From positions 117,120,051 through 117,184,050 of the forward strand of contig JASEVX010000003.1 of NCBI GenBank assembly GCA_031761405.1: DNA of 64,000 bases, in the 5' to 3' direction. Within the stretch, counting starts at the first letter, position 1. Each line of letters starts with the position of its first letter. Shown piece by piece: positions 53,201 to 62,989 of the stretch. The position numbers and the translations under genes were made by a program. This DNA is from Serripes groenlandicus (lineage: Eukaryota > Mollusca > Bivalvia > Cardiida > Cardiidae). Under the pieces are notes generated by a model. That model searched no databases. It had not been told where the DNA came from and was given only the letters and a program-made list of their open reading frames with translations.

Positions 53201-54441
53201 CCAGCTAGATCAAACTCGTTGTAAACAGCAAATCTTGAATTCCCGTCCCAGTCTTCGAGATCAAAACGCAACTCAAATGACGCACACGAATTGTTCAAAA
53301 TAGTGTGAAGATTTTCCAATCCTGTAAATATATGTATATAAAACAGTACGAAATAGTGCTATGGCTTATCGAAGGATGTACAACAAAAAATAATCTGATG
53401 CGAAAAACGATGTTATTCGGTAGACGTTGGTATTTCTGCGACTTAAAAAGTCGGTGAAGTTGGAACTCAAGAATTTAAGTCTGCAGTAATATAAGCCATT
53501 TGTCGATTTCTCTATGATTCCAATTTGGAATTTGTTCGATATTTCAACGTCATTTACGTTGCCACGTTTAGGCTATGTATTATTTTGGTAAAACCATGCT
53601 TGAGATTGATATCATATATGTCTCTGTTGCTTCTTAGAAACATATAAGTGTTTTAGTCGAGTAATTTTTCTTAGTATTCTGTGTTAAGCTAATTGTAAAT
53701 AATAACTTGTAATAGGGTATAATTTAGAAAACTTGGCGGGAAAAAACATAAAAGAAATAACACATATATCTACTTTACTTTCCATGACAATCGTCTTCAT
53801 GCATGGCAACTTGTGAATTATCGAGCGCTGCTCTGCGCAAACCAACCTTTACGTAATAAACATATGAGCCGTTCCACGAGAAAACCAACATTGTGGACTC
53901 GGCGTAAAGTATCGAACCGGATCAACCTAAGCATGCCGCGCAGCCTAATCTGGTCCAGACTGTGGATTTTCTGTTTCAGGAATCATTACTCTATATCTCT
54001 ATCCCCCTTAGACGGAATGTGTCGGCCCTGATTAGCATGCGCGGACTGCGCAGGCTGATCTGGGTCGATACATTACGCAGATTCCATAATGTTGGTTTTC
54101 TCGTGGAACGGCTCATATTACGAAACATACTTGCCTGCATGGATACGAATGGAAAAATCTACTCTACTAAAGTTTCTTGAATCCTTCCATGACAAATTTG
54201 CAAACAGTGCATAGCCAGATCAGACTGCATGTATGCGCTGGATGAAACGGATCTTCACTGGTCGCAAATGCCGTACTTCTAGTTATCGTAAATTGCCGCT
54301 CAATTGTTTTCAGAGAATTCATTATGTGTTTAGAAAAGCCTTACCGAACCAGAATTCACCGCCTAAGTCACCAAACCCTATCTTATATTCTGTCCAGTTT
54401 CGATAGAAATCAACGGAGCCATTTGTACGTCTCTGAAACAC
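49972..54441 (-). CDS. Fibrinogen-related protein (FREP-like), 3' exons, partial
   Basis: Three exons in transcript order: 54441-54345, 53321-53160 and 50267-49972, with GT-AG introns and matching phase-1 junctions. Together they give most of a fibrinogen C-terminal domain: [50 protein letters not shown], the calcium-site motif YDNDND, then [17 protein letters not shown] and SNLNGRYY. The domain ends AMKVR, followed by a short tail. Such lectin-like secreted proteins bind sugars or acetylated ligands in molluscan immunity. Both late cysteines are present; an additional cysteine in MLHCQGYSG replaces a residue that is usually not cysteine. The domain's first exon was not found upstream; a 200-N gap lies there. 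Symbol withheld because the family is large. Confidence 0.9.
50751..51006 (-). mobile_element. PAL2 palindromic MITE copy, inverted, in FREP-like intron
   Basis: TTGAGCCGTTCCACCAGAAA to CATGGGACGGCTCA. The internal order is reversed relative to 2067. Confidence 0.85.
51427..51636. mobile_element. FB1 foldback MITE in FREP-like intron
   Basis: TAACCCCTTTCCCCCTATA, CTGCAGCAGTCGGCTTTTGA and GTCGTCTGCTGCAGATTGG arms; the right terminus is diverged. Confidence 0.75.
51849..52030 (+). repeat. Dispersed foldback-like repeat, family D
   Basis: AACTCTTTCAGCGCCAAATG and the following 100 bp match 22757-22910. It ends near GGAATAATCTACTTT, also found in the hairpin at 47918. Confidence 0.7.
52363..52550 (+). 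mobile_element. PAL2 palindromic MITE, 3'-truncated
   Basis: ATGAGCCGAATTACGAGAAA to GTGTCGGCCAGGGTTAGCCT; the last quarter is missing. Confidence 0.8.
52580..52786. mobile_element. FB1 foldback MITE in FREP-like intron
   Basis: TTTTTCCCACATACAGACGC, AGCCTCTGCAGCAGATG, a central AATTGCTTATAATGAGCAATT hairpin and CGTCTGCTACAGATCG. Confidence 0.8.
52893..53135 (+). mobile_element. SINE S-D, plus strand
   Basis: Degenerate tRNA-like head with GAGTTCGATCCTC, then a body matching the inverse of 43308-43460, and the tail GTTGAAAGCGGCGTAAAAC. It ends about 25 bp before the FREP-like exon at 53160. Confidence 0.7.
53160..53321 (-). CDS. FREP-like middle exon
   Basis: 162 nt between TATTTACAG and GTACGT, phase 1 at both ends. 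It encodes [27 protein letters not shown] and MLHCQGYS. Confidence 0.92.
53864..54117 (+). mobile_element. PAL2 palindromic MITE, near consensus
   Basis: ATGAGCCGTTCCACGAGAAA to CTCGTGGAACGGCTCAT. The outer 30 bp of each end are perfect inverses; this is the best copy for defining termini. Confidence 0.88.
54345..54441 (-). CDS. FREP-like exon at the start of the visible domain
   Basis: 97 nt between ATGTTTCAG and GTAAGG. It starts in phase 0 with [16 protein letters not shown], directly after where the usual GGGWT motif would end the previous exon. Confidence 0.9.
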
Positions 54442-54489
54442 CTGAAACATGTGTACTTTTGTTGGAAAGGGCTAATTTGTTTGTCTGTT

Positions 54490-54975
54490 TTGCGTTTTAC
54501 GCCGTTTTCAACAATATTTCAGTTATAATCATGGCGTTTCCTGTGTTTTTTACCAGCACCACTAGGTTTTGTCTATCCTCACACTGACGCACTAGTCGTA
54601 ATGCTATCGCTGCAGCCCTGAGTCAAGTGGTTAGAGTCGGGGTTTTAAAACTTGGCGTCCCAGGCTCGATCCTTAGTCTTGGCACGATGGACGACGGTCA
54701 TGGTGGAGTGCCCTTGGTCAATGCACATGTCCTAGCCTAGTACTGGTTTGTTTACCCAGGGATCATGAATAAGTGAACTTCCACCGTGATATAACAGAAA
54801 TAATGTTGAAAACGTACAAGCGTAAAACCCCAATAAAATAAAGCAAGGCTGAGCGCCAAGGAGGTGAGTCATTACTACCGTCCTTAAAGTTTCTGGTATG
54901 ACCCGACCGGGGATCGAGCCATGGTCTTTCGCTTCCAGACCTGATGCTCTATCACTACACCACGCAGAAGGTTTC
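54490..54975 (-). mobile_element. SINE S-D split by another SINE
   Basis: Tail and body at 54490-54637; the tRNA-like head resumes at 54839-54975 (minus-strand GTGGTGTAGTGATAGAGC and GGCTCGATCCCCGG). The interrupting piece is the plus-strand S-C SINE. Confidence 0.7.
54638..54838 (+). mobile_element. SINE S-C inserted in S-D
   Basis: Head AAGTGGTTAGAGTCGGGG, B-box CAGGCTCGATCC, body CATGGTGGAGTGCCCTTGG and CCTAGCCTAGTACTGG, then an AATAAAATAAAG tail. CTGAG occurs on both sides as a possible short target duplication. Confidence 0.75.
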
Positions 54976-54979
54976 CAAA

Positions 54980-55695
54980 GGAATAAAGTGCGAGTTCCTT
55001 GATCAAAAGTTGGAATTCGGTGTAAAGCAAGATAAGCATTTCGTTTTATTTCGGTTCGAACAGTGAAGACCTTTTTTTATTAACTGTTCGTCAAGTTTGA
55101 AAAATAGACGATGCTTTTGCTGTTCTATAATAGGGACCAGATTTGTAATAGTATCGCAATTACGGAAAGAAATTTGTAATTCATTTTAAAAAGTATCAGA
55201 AGTAATCCTTTTTAAACAATTGCAACTTTAAATTATCAATTCGTTACATTGAATTTTTCGTAATAAATAACTTAATAATAAATTTAAGGTTAAGGTTAAA
55301 AGTAATAGCAAATGGTCAGATGTGCACCATCAGACAATGAATATATATTAAATTAAAGTTCATTCTAACACCTACGAAAAAAGACACAAACATCTATTAT
55401 AGGTTGACTTTCCATTGTTTCGCCATGAAGTCAAATCAAAGGTCACCCTTATCTCGCAGTGAATTTTCCTTGAATTACAGACTATACATGTTATTCTGAA
55501 AATGGCTCTTAATGTATCAAAATATCTAACAGCGAGCACTGTCTTGGTTAAAAATCTGTCAAAGGTTATTCAACTTTATAAAAACAACACTTGTAACTTT
55601 AAACAAAATCATAATTGTCCAATGGGAGACAACTTCAGTCTTATATATTCATATGGTCAAAGGAAAGCAATTCGAATAGGCTTGCTAGGCAGACA
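54980..55695. other. Unassigned intron or intergenic DNA
   Basis: AT-rich, nothing recognised. Confidence 0.45.
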
Positions 55696-55697
55696 AT

Positions 55698-55716
55698 TTG
55701 ATTGATTGATTGATTG

Positions 55717-55750
<34 letters not shown>

Positions 55751-55764
55751 TAATTGATTGATTA
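55698..55764. repeat. (GATT)n microsatellite
   Basis: About 14 GATT units with small interruptions, next to a SINE tail, as at 1705-1750. Confidence 0.93.
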
Positions 55765-55846
55765 TTTGGAGTTTTACGCTGCTTTCAACATTTGTTCAGT
55801 TATATCAAGGCTGAGTTAACAGTACTATTGGTCCATATATCCCGAC

Positions 55847-56191
55847 CAAGGGCGTAGCTCCCTTTAGGCATTGTAGGCACGTGCCTACACATTTTTTCTA
55901 AAAATGCCCCAAAATGCAGCTGCGGCGATACACATCTGCGTAATGTATCGACCAGATCAGCCTGCGCTGTCCGCGCAGACTGACCCGGCCGACACATTCC
56001 GTCTAAGGGGGGATAGGTAGAGTAGTGATTCCTGAAACCGAAAATCAACAGGAGGCGAAAATTGTCCATCCGTGTAGGCCTGTGTGGCATGCTTAGGCTG
56101 ATCCGGGTCGCTACTTTACGCAGAGTCCACACTGTTGATTTTCTCTCACGAGACGGCCTACGCATTGATTATTGCCACGCTACGCCCCCTG
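55847..56191 (+). mobile_element. Non-autonomous hAT element related to the 13-kb transposon
   Basis: The left end CAAGGGCGTAGCTCCCTTTA and the TGTAGGCACGTGCCTACA palindrome correspond to the hAT left end; the right end is GCTACGCCCCCTG. Flanks CCGAC and GCGAC are a 5-bp duplication with one mismatch. The interior has been replaced by a PAL2 copy. Confidence 0.82.
55930..56165 (-). mobile_element. PAL2 palindromic MITE inside the hAT MITE
   Basis: Reversed PAL2 order (GCGTAATGTATCGACCAGAT to CTCTCACGAGACGGCC). It lacks the first terminal segment. Confidence 0.78.
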
Positions 56192-56659
56192 GCGACACCA
56201 GTCAGTTTCGTAACCTCGCAACCCTGGCCGCCAATGACGTCAGCCAATGATGGCTGCCATTGCCTCCCACTTTAAAGTCTTTGGTATGACACGGCCGGAG
56301 CACGCAATTTTATTTTAGATGATTGTATAAGATTGCTTAAACAGTGATATATTTTCAGTGTCATTACTTTCTTTTTTCTTTCCAATAAGGTTTTCTTTTT
56401 CATCAGAAAATCATTCTTAAACAGGTGAAATAAATCGATTTTAAAATGACTGCAACTATTTTTGTTATACATGCAAACATGCCTGTTGTTGAGGATTTAT
56501 ATTTTCAAACCATTTTCTATTTAAATATCATTATATAAGGATGTTGTTGAGGCATTTTCAACCCTTTTTAATTTCTCCAGTAATTCTACAATCTCTGGAG
56601 ACTTGTTATCTCAATTCAGATTCTCTTCATTATACCATCTAGTCGATGTGTACTCGATA

Positions 56660-56819
56660 TAACCCTTTCCCACAAATAATTAATCTACCGAAGACTTTTT
56701 TGAAAATATGGACAAAATCTTAAAAATGATTGTGAGCAAATTACTCCTTTGTCAAAATATTTTCAAAATGTGTCTGCTGAAGAAACGTCAGAACGTGTCT
56801 GTATGTGGGAATGGGATAA
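56660..56819. mobile_element. FB1-related foldback, diverged
   Basis: TAACCCTTTCCCACAAATAA to TGTATGTGGGAATGGGATAA, with GTGTCTGCTGAAG. Confidence 0.7.
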
Positions 56820-56919
56820 ACTTTATCATTTTCATTGAAAACGTAAACAAAAAAGAGACGATCGTGTTCTTAAATAAGAAGTTCCGTCCCCTGAAAATCA
56901 TTCATTGAGAAATTTCTAG

Positions 56920-57119
56920 NNNNNNNNNNNNNNNNNNNNNNNNNNNNNNNNNNNNNNNNNNNNNNNNNNNNNNNNNNNNNNNNNNNNNNNNNNNNNNNNN
57001 NNNNNNNNNNNNNNNNNNNNNNNNNNNNNNNNNNNNNNNNNNNNNNNNNNNNNNNNNNNNNNNNNNNNNNNNNNNNNNNNNNNNNNNNNNNNNNNNNNNN
57101 NNNNNNNNNNNNNNNNNNN
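56920..57119. other. Assembly gap of exactly 200 N
   Basis: A round-number run of N, typical of a scaffold join of unknown size. Distances and gene order across it are not certain. Confidence 0.97.
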
Positions 57120-57898
57120 GCAGAAGCTGCTGAGACTGTGTCAGATATACAGCAGTCTAGAAATGGCAGAATATGGGGTCTTTTCTGTCTTAGTCCAGAC
57201 AAACCACCATCTTGTCACAGCAGGTTTTGGGTCATGAATCAGGGCAAAATCAGCAACTTTATTCTCATCAAAATATCAAGTGGAAAAAGCTCTCTCACAT
57301 GATGCATTAGCCAAATAACACACAGAATCAATCCCCAAATAATACAGGTTCATGGTGTACTGGTGAAGATTGCATCGATAAATGCCTTGAGTTAAACCAA
57401 ATGAAAAAAAAAAAAAAAAAAAAAAAAAAAATAATTCATGAAAACTGATGAGCTATTGTTTCTTAATTGGAAACAGGAATCTATAGTATCATTCTCGATT
57501 CCTACTTGGACTCATTTTAGGATCAGATGTTTTGAAAACTAATAAAAATGTTGACATATAAATACTACACTGCCCTGTTTCAGTGACTGACCTAAATCGT
57601 TGACCTTGTTATTTTGCATATGCTCTTCAATTTGAAGAGTTCTTTGGTAGCAATTTTGAACTGTAGATCAGCAAGTCAGCGGATGTATTTTCGATATGTA
57701 AATTTAAACTAATTTTAGACTCCCGAAAGCTCAAATGTATGCGGTAAACGTCATCAATATTGGGTCCGTTGCATAGCAATGCGCACGAGACATGTTTCGA
57801 TTCACCACCAGACTATATGCCTCGAGTGCGCGTAACTGTCAATCTGCCCGTTTGTCTGTATGTATGTACATCCATGTGAAGTTCAATATATATGTGTA

Positions 57899-58777
57899 TG
57901 ATCTGCGAAAACCAACCGTACATTATCAGTACATTTCATGAGCGATGAAATGCGAAAAACAACCGTGCGTTATCAGTACAGTATATGAGCAATGAACTGT
58001 GTAAACCAACCATACGTTAACAGTATTTCAGTACATTATATAAACAGTGAACTGTAAAAACCAACCGTGCGATATCAGTACATTATATAAGGTCTGAACT
58101 GCAAAAAACTAACCGTACGTTATCAGTGCATTATATGAGCGGTGATCTGAGAAAACCTTGACCGTACGTTATCAGTACATATTATAAACGGTGAACTGTA
58201 AAAACTAACCGTGCGTTATCAGTACATTATACGTGCGGTCATCTGAGGAAACCAACCGTACATTATCAGAACATTATATGAGCGGTGATCTGCGAAAACC
58301 AACCGTACGTTATTAGTACATAATATAAACGGTGAACTGTAAAAACTAACCGTGCGTTATCAGTACATTATACGTGCGGTCATCTGAGGAAACCAACCGT
58401 ACATTATCAGAACATTATATGAACGGTGATCTGCAAAAACCAACCGTGCGTTATCAGTACATTATATGAGCGGTGATCTGCGAAAACCAACCGTGCGTTA
58501 TCAGTACATTATATGAGCGGTGATCTGCAAAAACCAACCATGCGTTATCAGTACATTATATGAACGGTCATCTGCGAAAATTAACTGTGCGTTATCAGTG
58601 TATTAGATGAACGGTGATCTGCGAAAATCCACAGTACACAATCAGTACATTATATGAACTGTGAAAATCAACCGTACATTATCAGTACATTATATGAACG
58701 GTGATCTGCGAAAACCTACAGTACATTATCAGTACAGTATGTGAACTGTGAACATCCACCGTACATTATATAAGCGG
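57899..58777. repeat. 47-bp satellite, about 19 copies
   Basis: Unit ACCGTGCGTTATCAGTACAT then TATATGAGCGGTGATCTGCG and AAAACCA. Copies vary at a few positions (GTGCG or GTACA; AACGG or AGCGG). It ends where a tandem-core element begins. Confidence 0.95.
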
Positions 58778-58784
58778 TTATATT

Positions 58785-59960
58785 TAAACATCATCTCCTC
58801 CTAAACCACATGACTAAATTCAACTTCACAGGAATATTCCTTTGGTAGTCTTGTTTCAAAATTGTTCAAAGATTTAAAGTCCATTGAGAACTTTGGTTGC
58901 TGCGCATCAGAAAGGGGGCATAATGTCCAAACTTTAAAATTCTTCTCCACTGAATCTGCTTGTCAGATTCCAATATAATTTGATAGAAATGTTCCTTGTG
59001 TGACCCTCTACAAAATTGTTCAAGACATATTGATTGGTTGAAAAACATAGCAAAGGCCACATCAGAAAAGGAGCAAAATGACAAAACTTTAATAATCCAT
59101 CCTTATGAAAGTGCTTGTCTGATTTCAAGATTGTTCTTTCATTGATCCTCTACATACTTTGTCAAGCCATATTAATTAGTTGAAAGACGTAGAAACCAAG
59201 CGTCACCAGAAAAGGGGTTAAAATTAACGTTTTGCTTCAAATGAAATCTACTCCTAATTCAATAGACCAATTCCATCAAAACTACATAGGAATGTTTCTT
59301 TTGTGGTCCTTTTCAAAAATGTTCATAGGTTTAAATTTCACGGAGAACTTTGGTTGCTGCTGCATCAGAAGGGGGAGGGGGGAAAGGGGGGGGGGGGGGG
59401 GGGGTGGGGGCCTAAATTATTTTCCTCTGAATTTGCTCATCGTATTTTAAGATAATTAAGTATAAATGTTCATTGGCTGCCTTCTACAAACACTGTTGAA
59501 GCCATGCTGATTAGTTGAAAAACATGGCAATTAGGTGACATCAAAGATGTAATGCCTTTTTACAAATGTCTTACTGATAAGCTGTTTCATTGACTGTCCA
59601 TTCCCTGCAGTTTCCATTCCCATGCTTTTATCATTTGGCAAAAACACATTTGCTACTAAACCATCACTCACTCAGGTGATCCTAAATTATTTTCCTCTGA
59701 ATTTGCTCATCGTATTTGAAGATAATTAAGTATAAATGTTCATTGGCTGACTTCTACAAACACTGTTGAAGCCATGTTGATTAGTTGAAAAACATGGCAA
59801 TAAGGTGACATCAAAGATGTAATGCCTTTTTACAAATGTCTTACTGATAAGCTGTTTCATTGACTGTCCATTCCCTGCAGTTTCCATTCCCATGCTTTTA
59901 TCAATTGGCAAAAACACATTTGCTACTAAACCATCACTCAGGTGATCCATTTAGGGCTAT
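58785..59960 (-). mobile_element. Tandem-core element with a 270-bp tandem duplication
   Basis: Degenerate units (TTTGATAGAAATGTTCCTTG, TGATTGGTTGAAAAACATAG) resemble the outer element at 40688-42476. It ends CACTCAGGTGATCC. Bases 59415-59684 are repeated at 59685-59945 with few changes. A G-run (59383-59404) precedes the duplication. Confidence 0.7.
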
Positions 59961-60109
59961 CTTGGCTCCTCTTTTGTTTTATAGTAACCTTGGACTGGTT
60001 GTCTCAGTGCAACGCTCATCAACGAACCGGAGTATCCGACGTTACAGATCATAATGAATTAACAACAATACTTTAAAACATTGACTGTACCAACAATAAA
60101 AACATTTAA

Positions 60110-60393
60110 AGGTGCTGAATTGCAGAAAATATATAGTATAGTCAAAGTTTTAAAACTGTTCAAAAGTTGTCTCGAAATATTAGAATCATAATTCTGGGAT
60201 AGAATTAGAGTAATAACCCAGTAAGCCACATTTTGTACATTTTCATGACTTTCAATTGACAGTTTTTCAAGTTCAACATTTATTGCTAAAATAGTTTCGA
60301 ACTACTTATTACTTACTCTGTTGTCATTATTAGCCTTATTTGCAGACGTTTCAACATTTCAAAATTTTGAACTCCATCTGGAGTTCAGCACCT
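60110..60393. mobile_element. 284-bp TTAA-flanked MITE
   Basis: AGGTGCTGAA at the left and TTCAGCACCT at the right are perfect inverses. TTAA lies on each side (60106-60109 and 60394-60397), as in piggyBac-type or other TTAA-specific elements. Its termini differ from FB1. Confidence 0.78.
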
Positions 60394-60513
60394 TTAAAGG
60401 ACAAAGAAGCAAATGTTTGAAATAAACATTGGTGACATGAAATTTATTTGCTTGACGCGACTCATTTTAACAACGGGTTCCCATCCTGCTGTGTCGAACA
60501 ATCGATACAATAC

Positions 60514-60586
60514 CTGTTACGATACACTTGCTGGTTCCAGGATCACAGGTCTCATCTTCTCCACAAGTTTGGTTCCCACAGTGCCT
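60514..60586 (-). CDS. Possible cysteine-rich (EGF-like) exon
   Basis: Between TTATTGTAG and GTATTG on the minus strand. Only one frame is open: RHCGNQTCGEDETCDPGTSK then CIVT, with four cysteines in 16 residues, typical of a small disulfide-rich module. It lies about 6 kb upstream of, and on the same strand as, the FREP-like exons, so it may be one of that gene's 5' exons. Its phase-1 end would suit a missing fibrinogen exon. The link is inference. Confidence 0.5.
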
Positions 60587-60999
60587 CTACAATAACACAC
60601 ACACATGTGTTTGTTTATTATGAATTATAAACTTTTCTTCAAATTGATAAAAAAAAAAAAAATCGTGAGCCAAAAGCAAATTATATAGTATTTATAAACT
60701 AATACACCTTTATGTATTTACAACAACACAACCTGCCATATGTATTACGACTTGAACCAGTCTGGGGCTTACTTTACAAGTCAACACGGGTGTCATCAGC
60801 ATCGGCCAATCAATTTGGATTTAGTTATTTCGATAGAGGGAAACCTGAGAAAAATTAGGCTAGTTGAATATGATCACATAATTGCACTATAGATAATAAA
60901 TTGAGGACTTTTTCAGTCTCTGTCAGCCGTGGTTTTTAGCTTAGCAGTTTGTTTGAGACAAAAATGATGTTCTTAAGAATGTTTTTCTACTTATTTACA

Positions 61000-61215
61000 A
61001 AGTATGATATAAATAAAAACACAAAAGCAAATATAAGGTCAATTAAGTAATTATTATCAAAGAAAATTCAATTGTTCTATACCACGAAAACCTAGGTGTT
61101 TTGGCTGAATCGGACAAGTGTTATGCCTTCGCGCAATACATAATAAGTCTTGGCAAAGGAAAAATAAGAAAAAAAACATCACATGTTTAGGTTTTACTGA
61201 GTCAAATGTTCAAAT
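61000..61215 (+). repeat. Dispersed repeat, copy 1 of 2
   Basis: TTTACAAAGTATGATATAAA, AATTAAGTAATTATTATCAA and TTTAGGTTTTACTGAGTCA match 62775-62985 in the same order. Confidence 0.75.
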
Positions 61216-61960
61216 GGCAATCAGTTTGACTCACAGGTGCCAGTCTCGTTTAAAATCTAACAAGAAACATCTTTAAAAAAAGATAAACGGCGATCAATAT
61301 GAGAAAACACTGAGAAATGGAACATGCGCATATTATTTGACCTGAATATCAGAAAGGTTCTATGTGTTTACCAAGGCCGAGAATACGCCACATGACTCGA
61401 GATTAGGCGAGGTTCCCAAGAGGTGTATAAGTTTCAATTGACGATAAATAACTGAAAACTTATGCTCAAAAATAATTAATATTTTGCTCTTAAATATTAT
61501 ATTTCATACGTTTTCGCTGATTTTTTTCACTGAAATTTATTTCTTAATGAAAACAATTAAAAGTTAGTATGCAGAACATTTCATTTTCAATTTCATCTTA
61601 TTAGTCCTCTCGTAGGATCGCCAACTTAAATATGAACCAATCAAAACGTTTCATATCCTTTATTTCTTCGATATAATTCATTGAATTCATTGAATTCAAC
61701 ATTTGATTGGTCTACAATCTACATGTAGATCATTTGTTTAACATCTAGGTCAAAACTGAGGTTAAACAGCTATCGCCGAAAAATAGCAAAAGGTACATTT
61801 CCTTTTCAACGGCCAATTTTTCTGATCGCAATGGCTGTAATTTACCTTTTCGCGTGGAATTATTATTTTAAAGAATAATACAGTCAAAGCAAGTTATGTA
61901 CCAAATGTTATTAGAGTTAATGGAATTATAAGCAAGATATAGCTTCTAATGTAAAACTAC

Positions 61961-62361
61961 TGCTCGGGGACATCACTGAAGTGACGTGAGGTCCGAGTAA
62001 AAACTCGTAAGTCAGATGATTTTTCCATTTTTAAGAAGTGTCATAGAATTTTAATGCGCTGCTATCATAGGGCATTTATATATTACTTATTGTTCAGTTA
62101 TAACACGCGGTAAGTAATCTGTTTTCAGGAGTCTTTATCTCCGTCTTTTTTCTACGATCGGTCGGCTCGGTCTGAAAATCGGGTATAACTGTAAAAGATA
62201 TTTCAATGAAAACAAAAAACTACGCTTTTTTCGAAAGGAAATTTCTTTTTCTCTCTTGTACGCATTTGAAATGCTGTATAATGCGCTTCGTTATAAATTG
62301 ATACAGCAAAATATGTCGAATAATGAAAAACCAAATGTCACCTCAGTGATTTCCCGGGCCG
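61961..62361. mobile_element. Possible MITE with imperfect inverted ends
   Basis: GCTCGGGGACATCACTGAAG at the left mirrors CTCAGTGATTTCCCGGGCC at the right over about 24 bp. Confidence 0.5.
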
Positions 62362-62414
62362 TGGAATAGGAAAGGTACCTTGTCAATATATGGTCAAATG
62401 CTATTTTTAGATTT

Positions 62415-62643
62415 TAGCCCTTTCCCTCATACGACAATTCTGCAAGCAGGGACTTTGAACATATTTTGTCAAAGAGTATAAAATCTCTAAAATTGAATGG
62501 ATAACCTATGGCTAAAAGGGGAAAACATTGTGGCAAATGGAGAAATTTCTTGTTTTGAGCAATTTCTTCTTTCGTCACTATGTTTTCAAAAAGCCGTCTG
62601 CTGCAAAGGCGTCAGAAAGCGTCTATATGAGGGAAAGGGTTAA
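62415..62643 (-). mobile_element. FB1 foldback MITE
   Basis: TTAGCCCTTTCCCTCATACG to TGAGGGAAAGGGTTAA, nearly complete. It lies between the two dispersed repeats at 61000 and 62775. Confidence 0.88.
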
Positions 62644-62774
62644 CGAGACTGGTACCTGTGGTTTGACTGTATCCAAACACTTTTTTCAGACGACACAAAA
62701 TTGACCTGTCATTTGTGTGGACTCTGAAGCTCCTTTAGACATTTTCTTTGCCCTCAGAGATCTTTTTTGTGTAA

Positions 62775-62985
62775 ATTTACAGAGTATGATATAAAAATGA
62801 AAGCAAAATAGCAAATATTAGGACAATTAGGCAATTATTTTCAAAGAAATTTTAAATTTCCTATGCCACCCAAACCTAAGTTTCGCGACTTACGTCCGGC
62901 AAGTTTTCGGCGCATTATACAGGTCTCCAAGACAAAAAAGAAGAAACACATACCATTTTTAGGTTTTACTGTGTCACATGTTCAA
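62775..62985 (+). repeat. Dispersed repeat, copy 2 of 2
   Basis: TTTACAGAGTATGATATAAA and TTTAGGTTTTACTGTGTCAC match the copy at 61000; about 75-80 percent alike by eye. Confidence 0.75.
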
Positions 62986-62989
62986 AGAA

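Larger units (their letters stand above)
55770..56300 (-). mobile_element. SINE S-D interrupted by a hAT-type MITE
   Basis: The SINE tail (TTTTACGCTGCTTTCAACA on the plus strand) and body run to 55846. They resume at 56192 with CACCAGTCAGTTTCGTAAC through GGTATGACACGGCCGG. Confidence 0.75.

Noticed and set aside
56870..57202. Minus-strand frame spanning the assembly gap
   Set aside because: Most of it is N; it is not a real frame.
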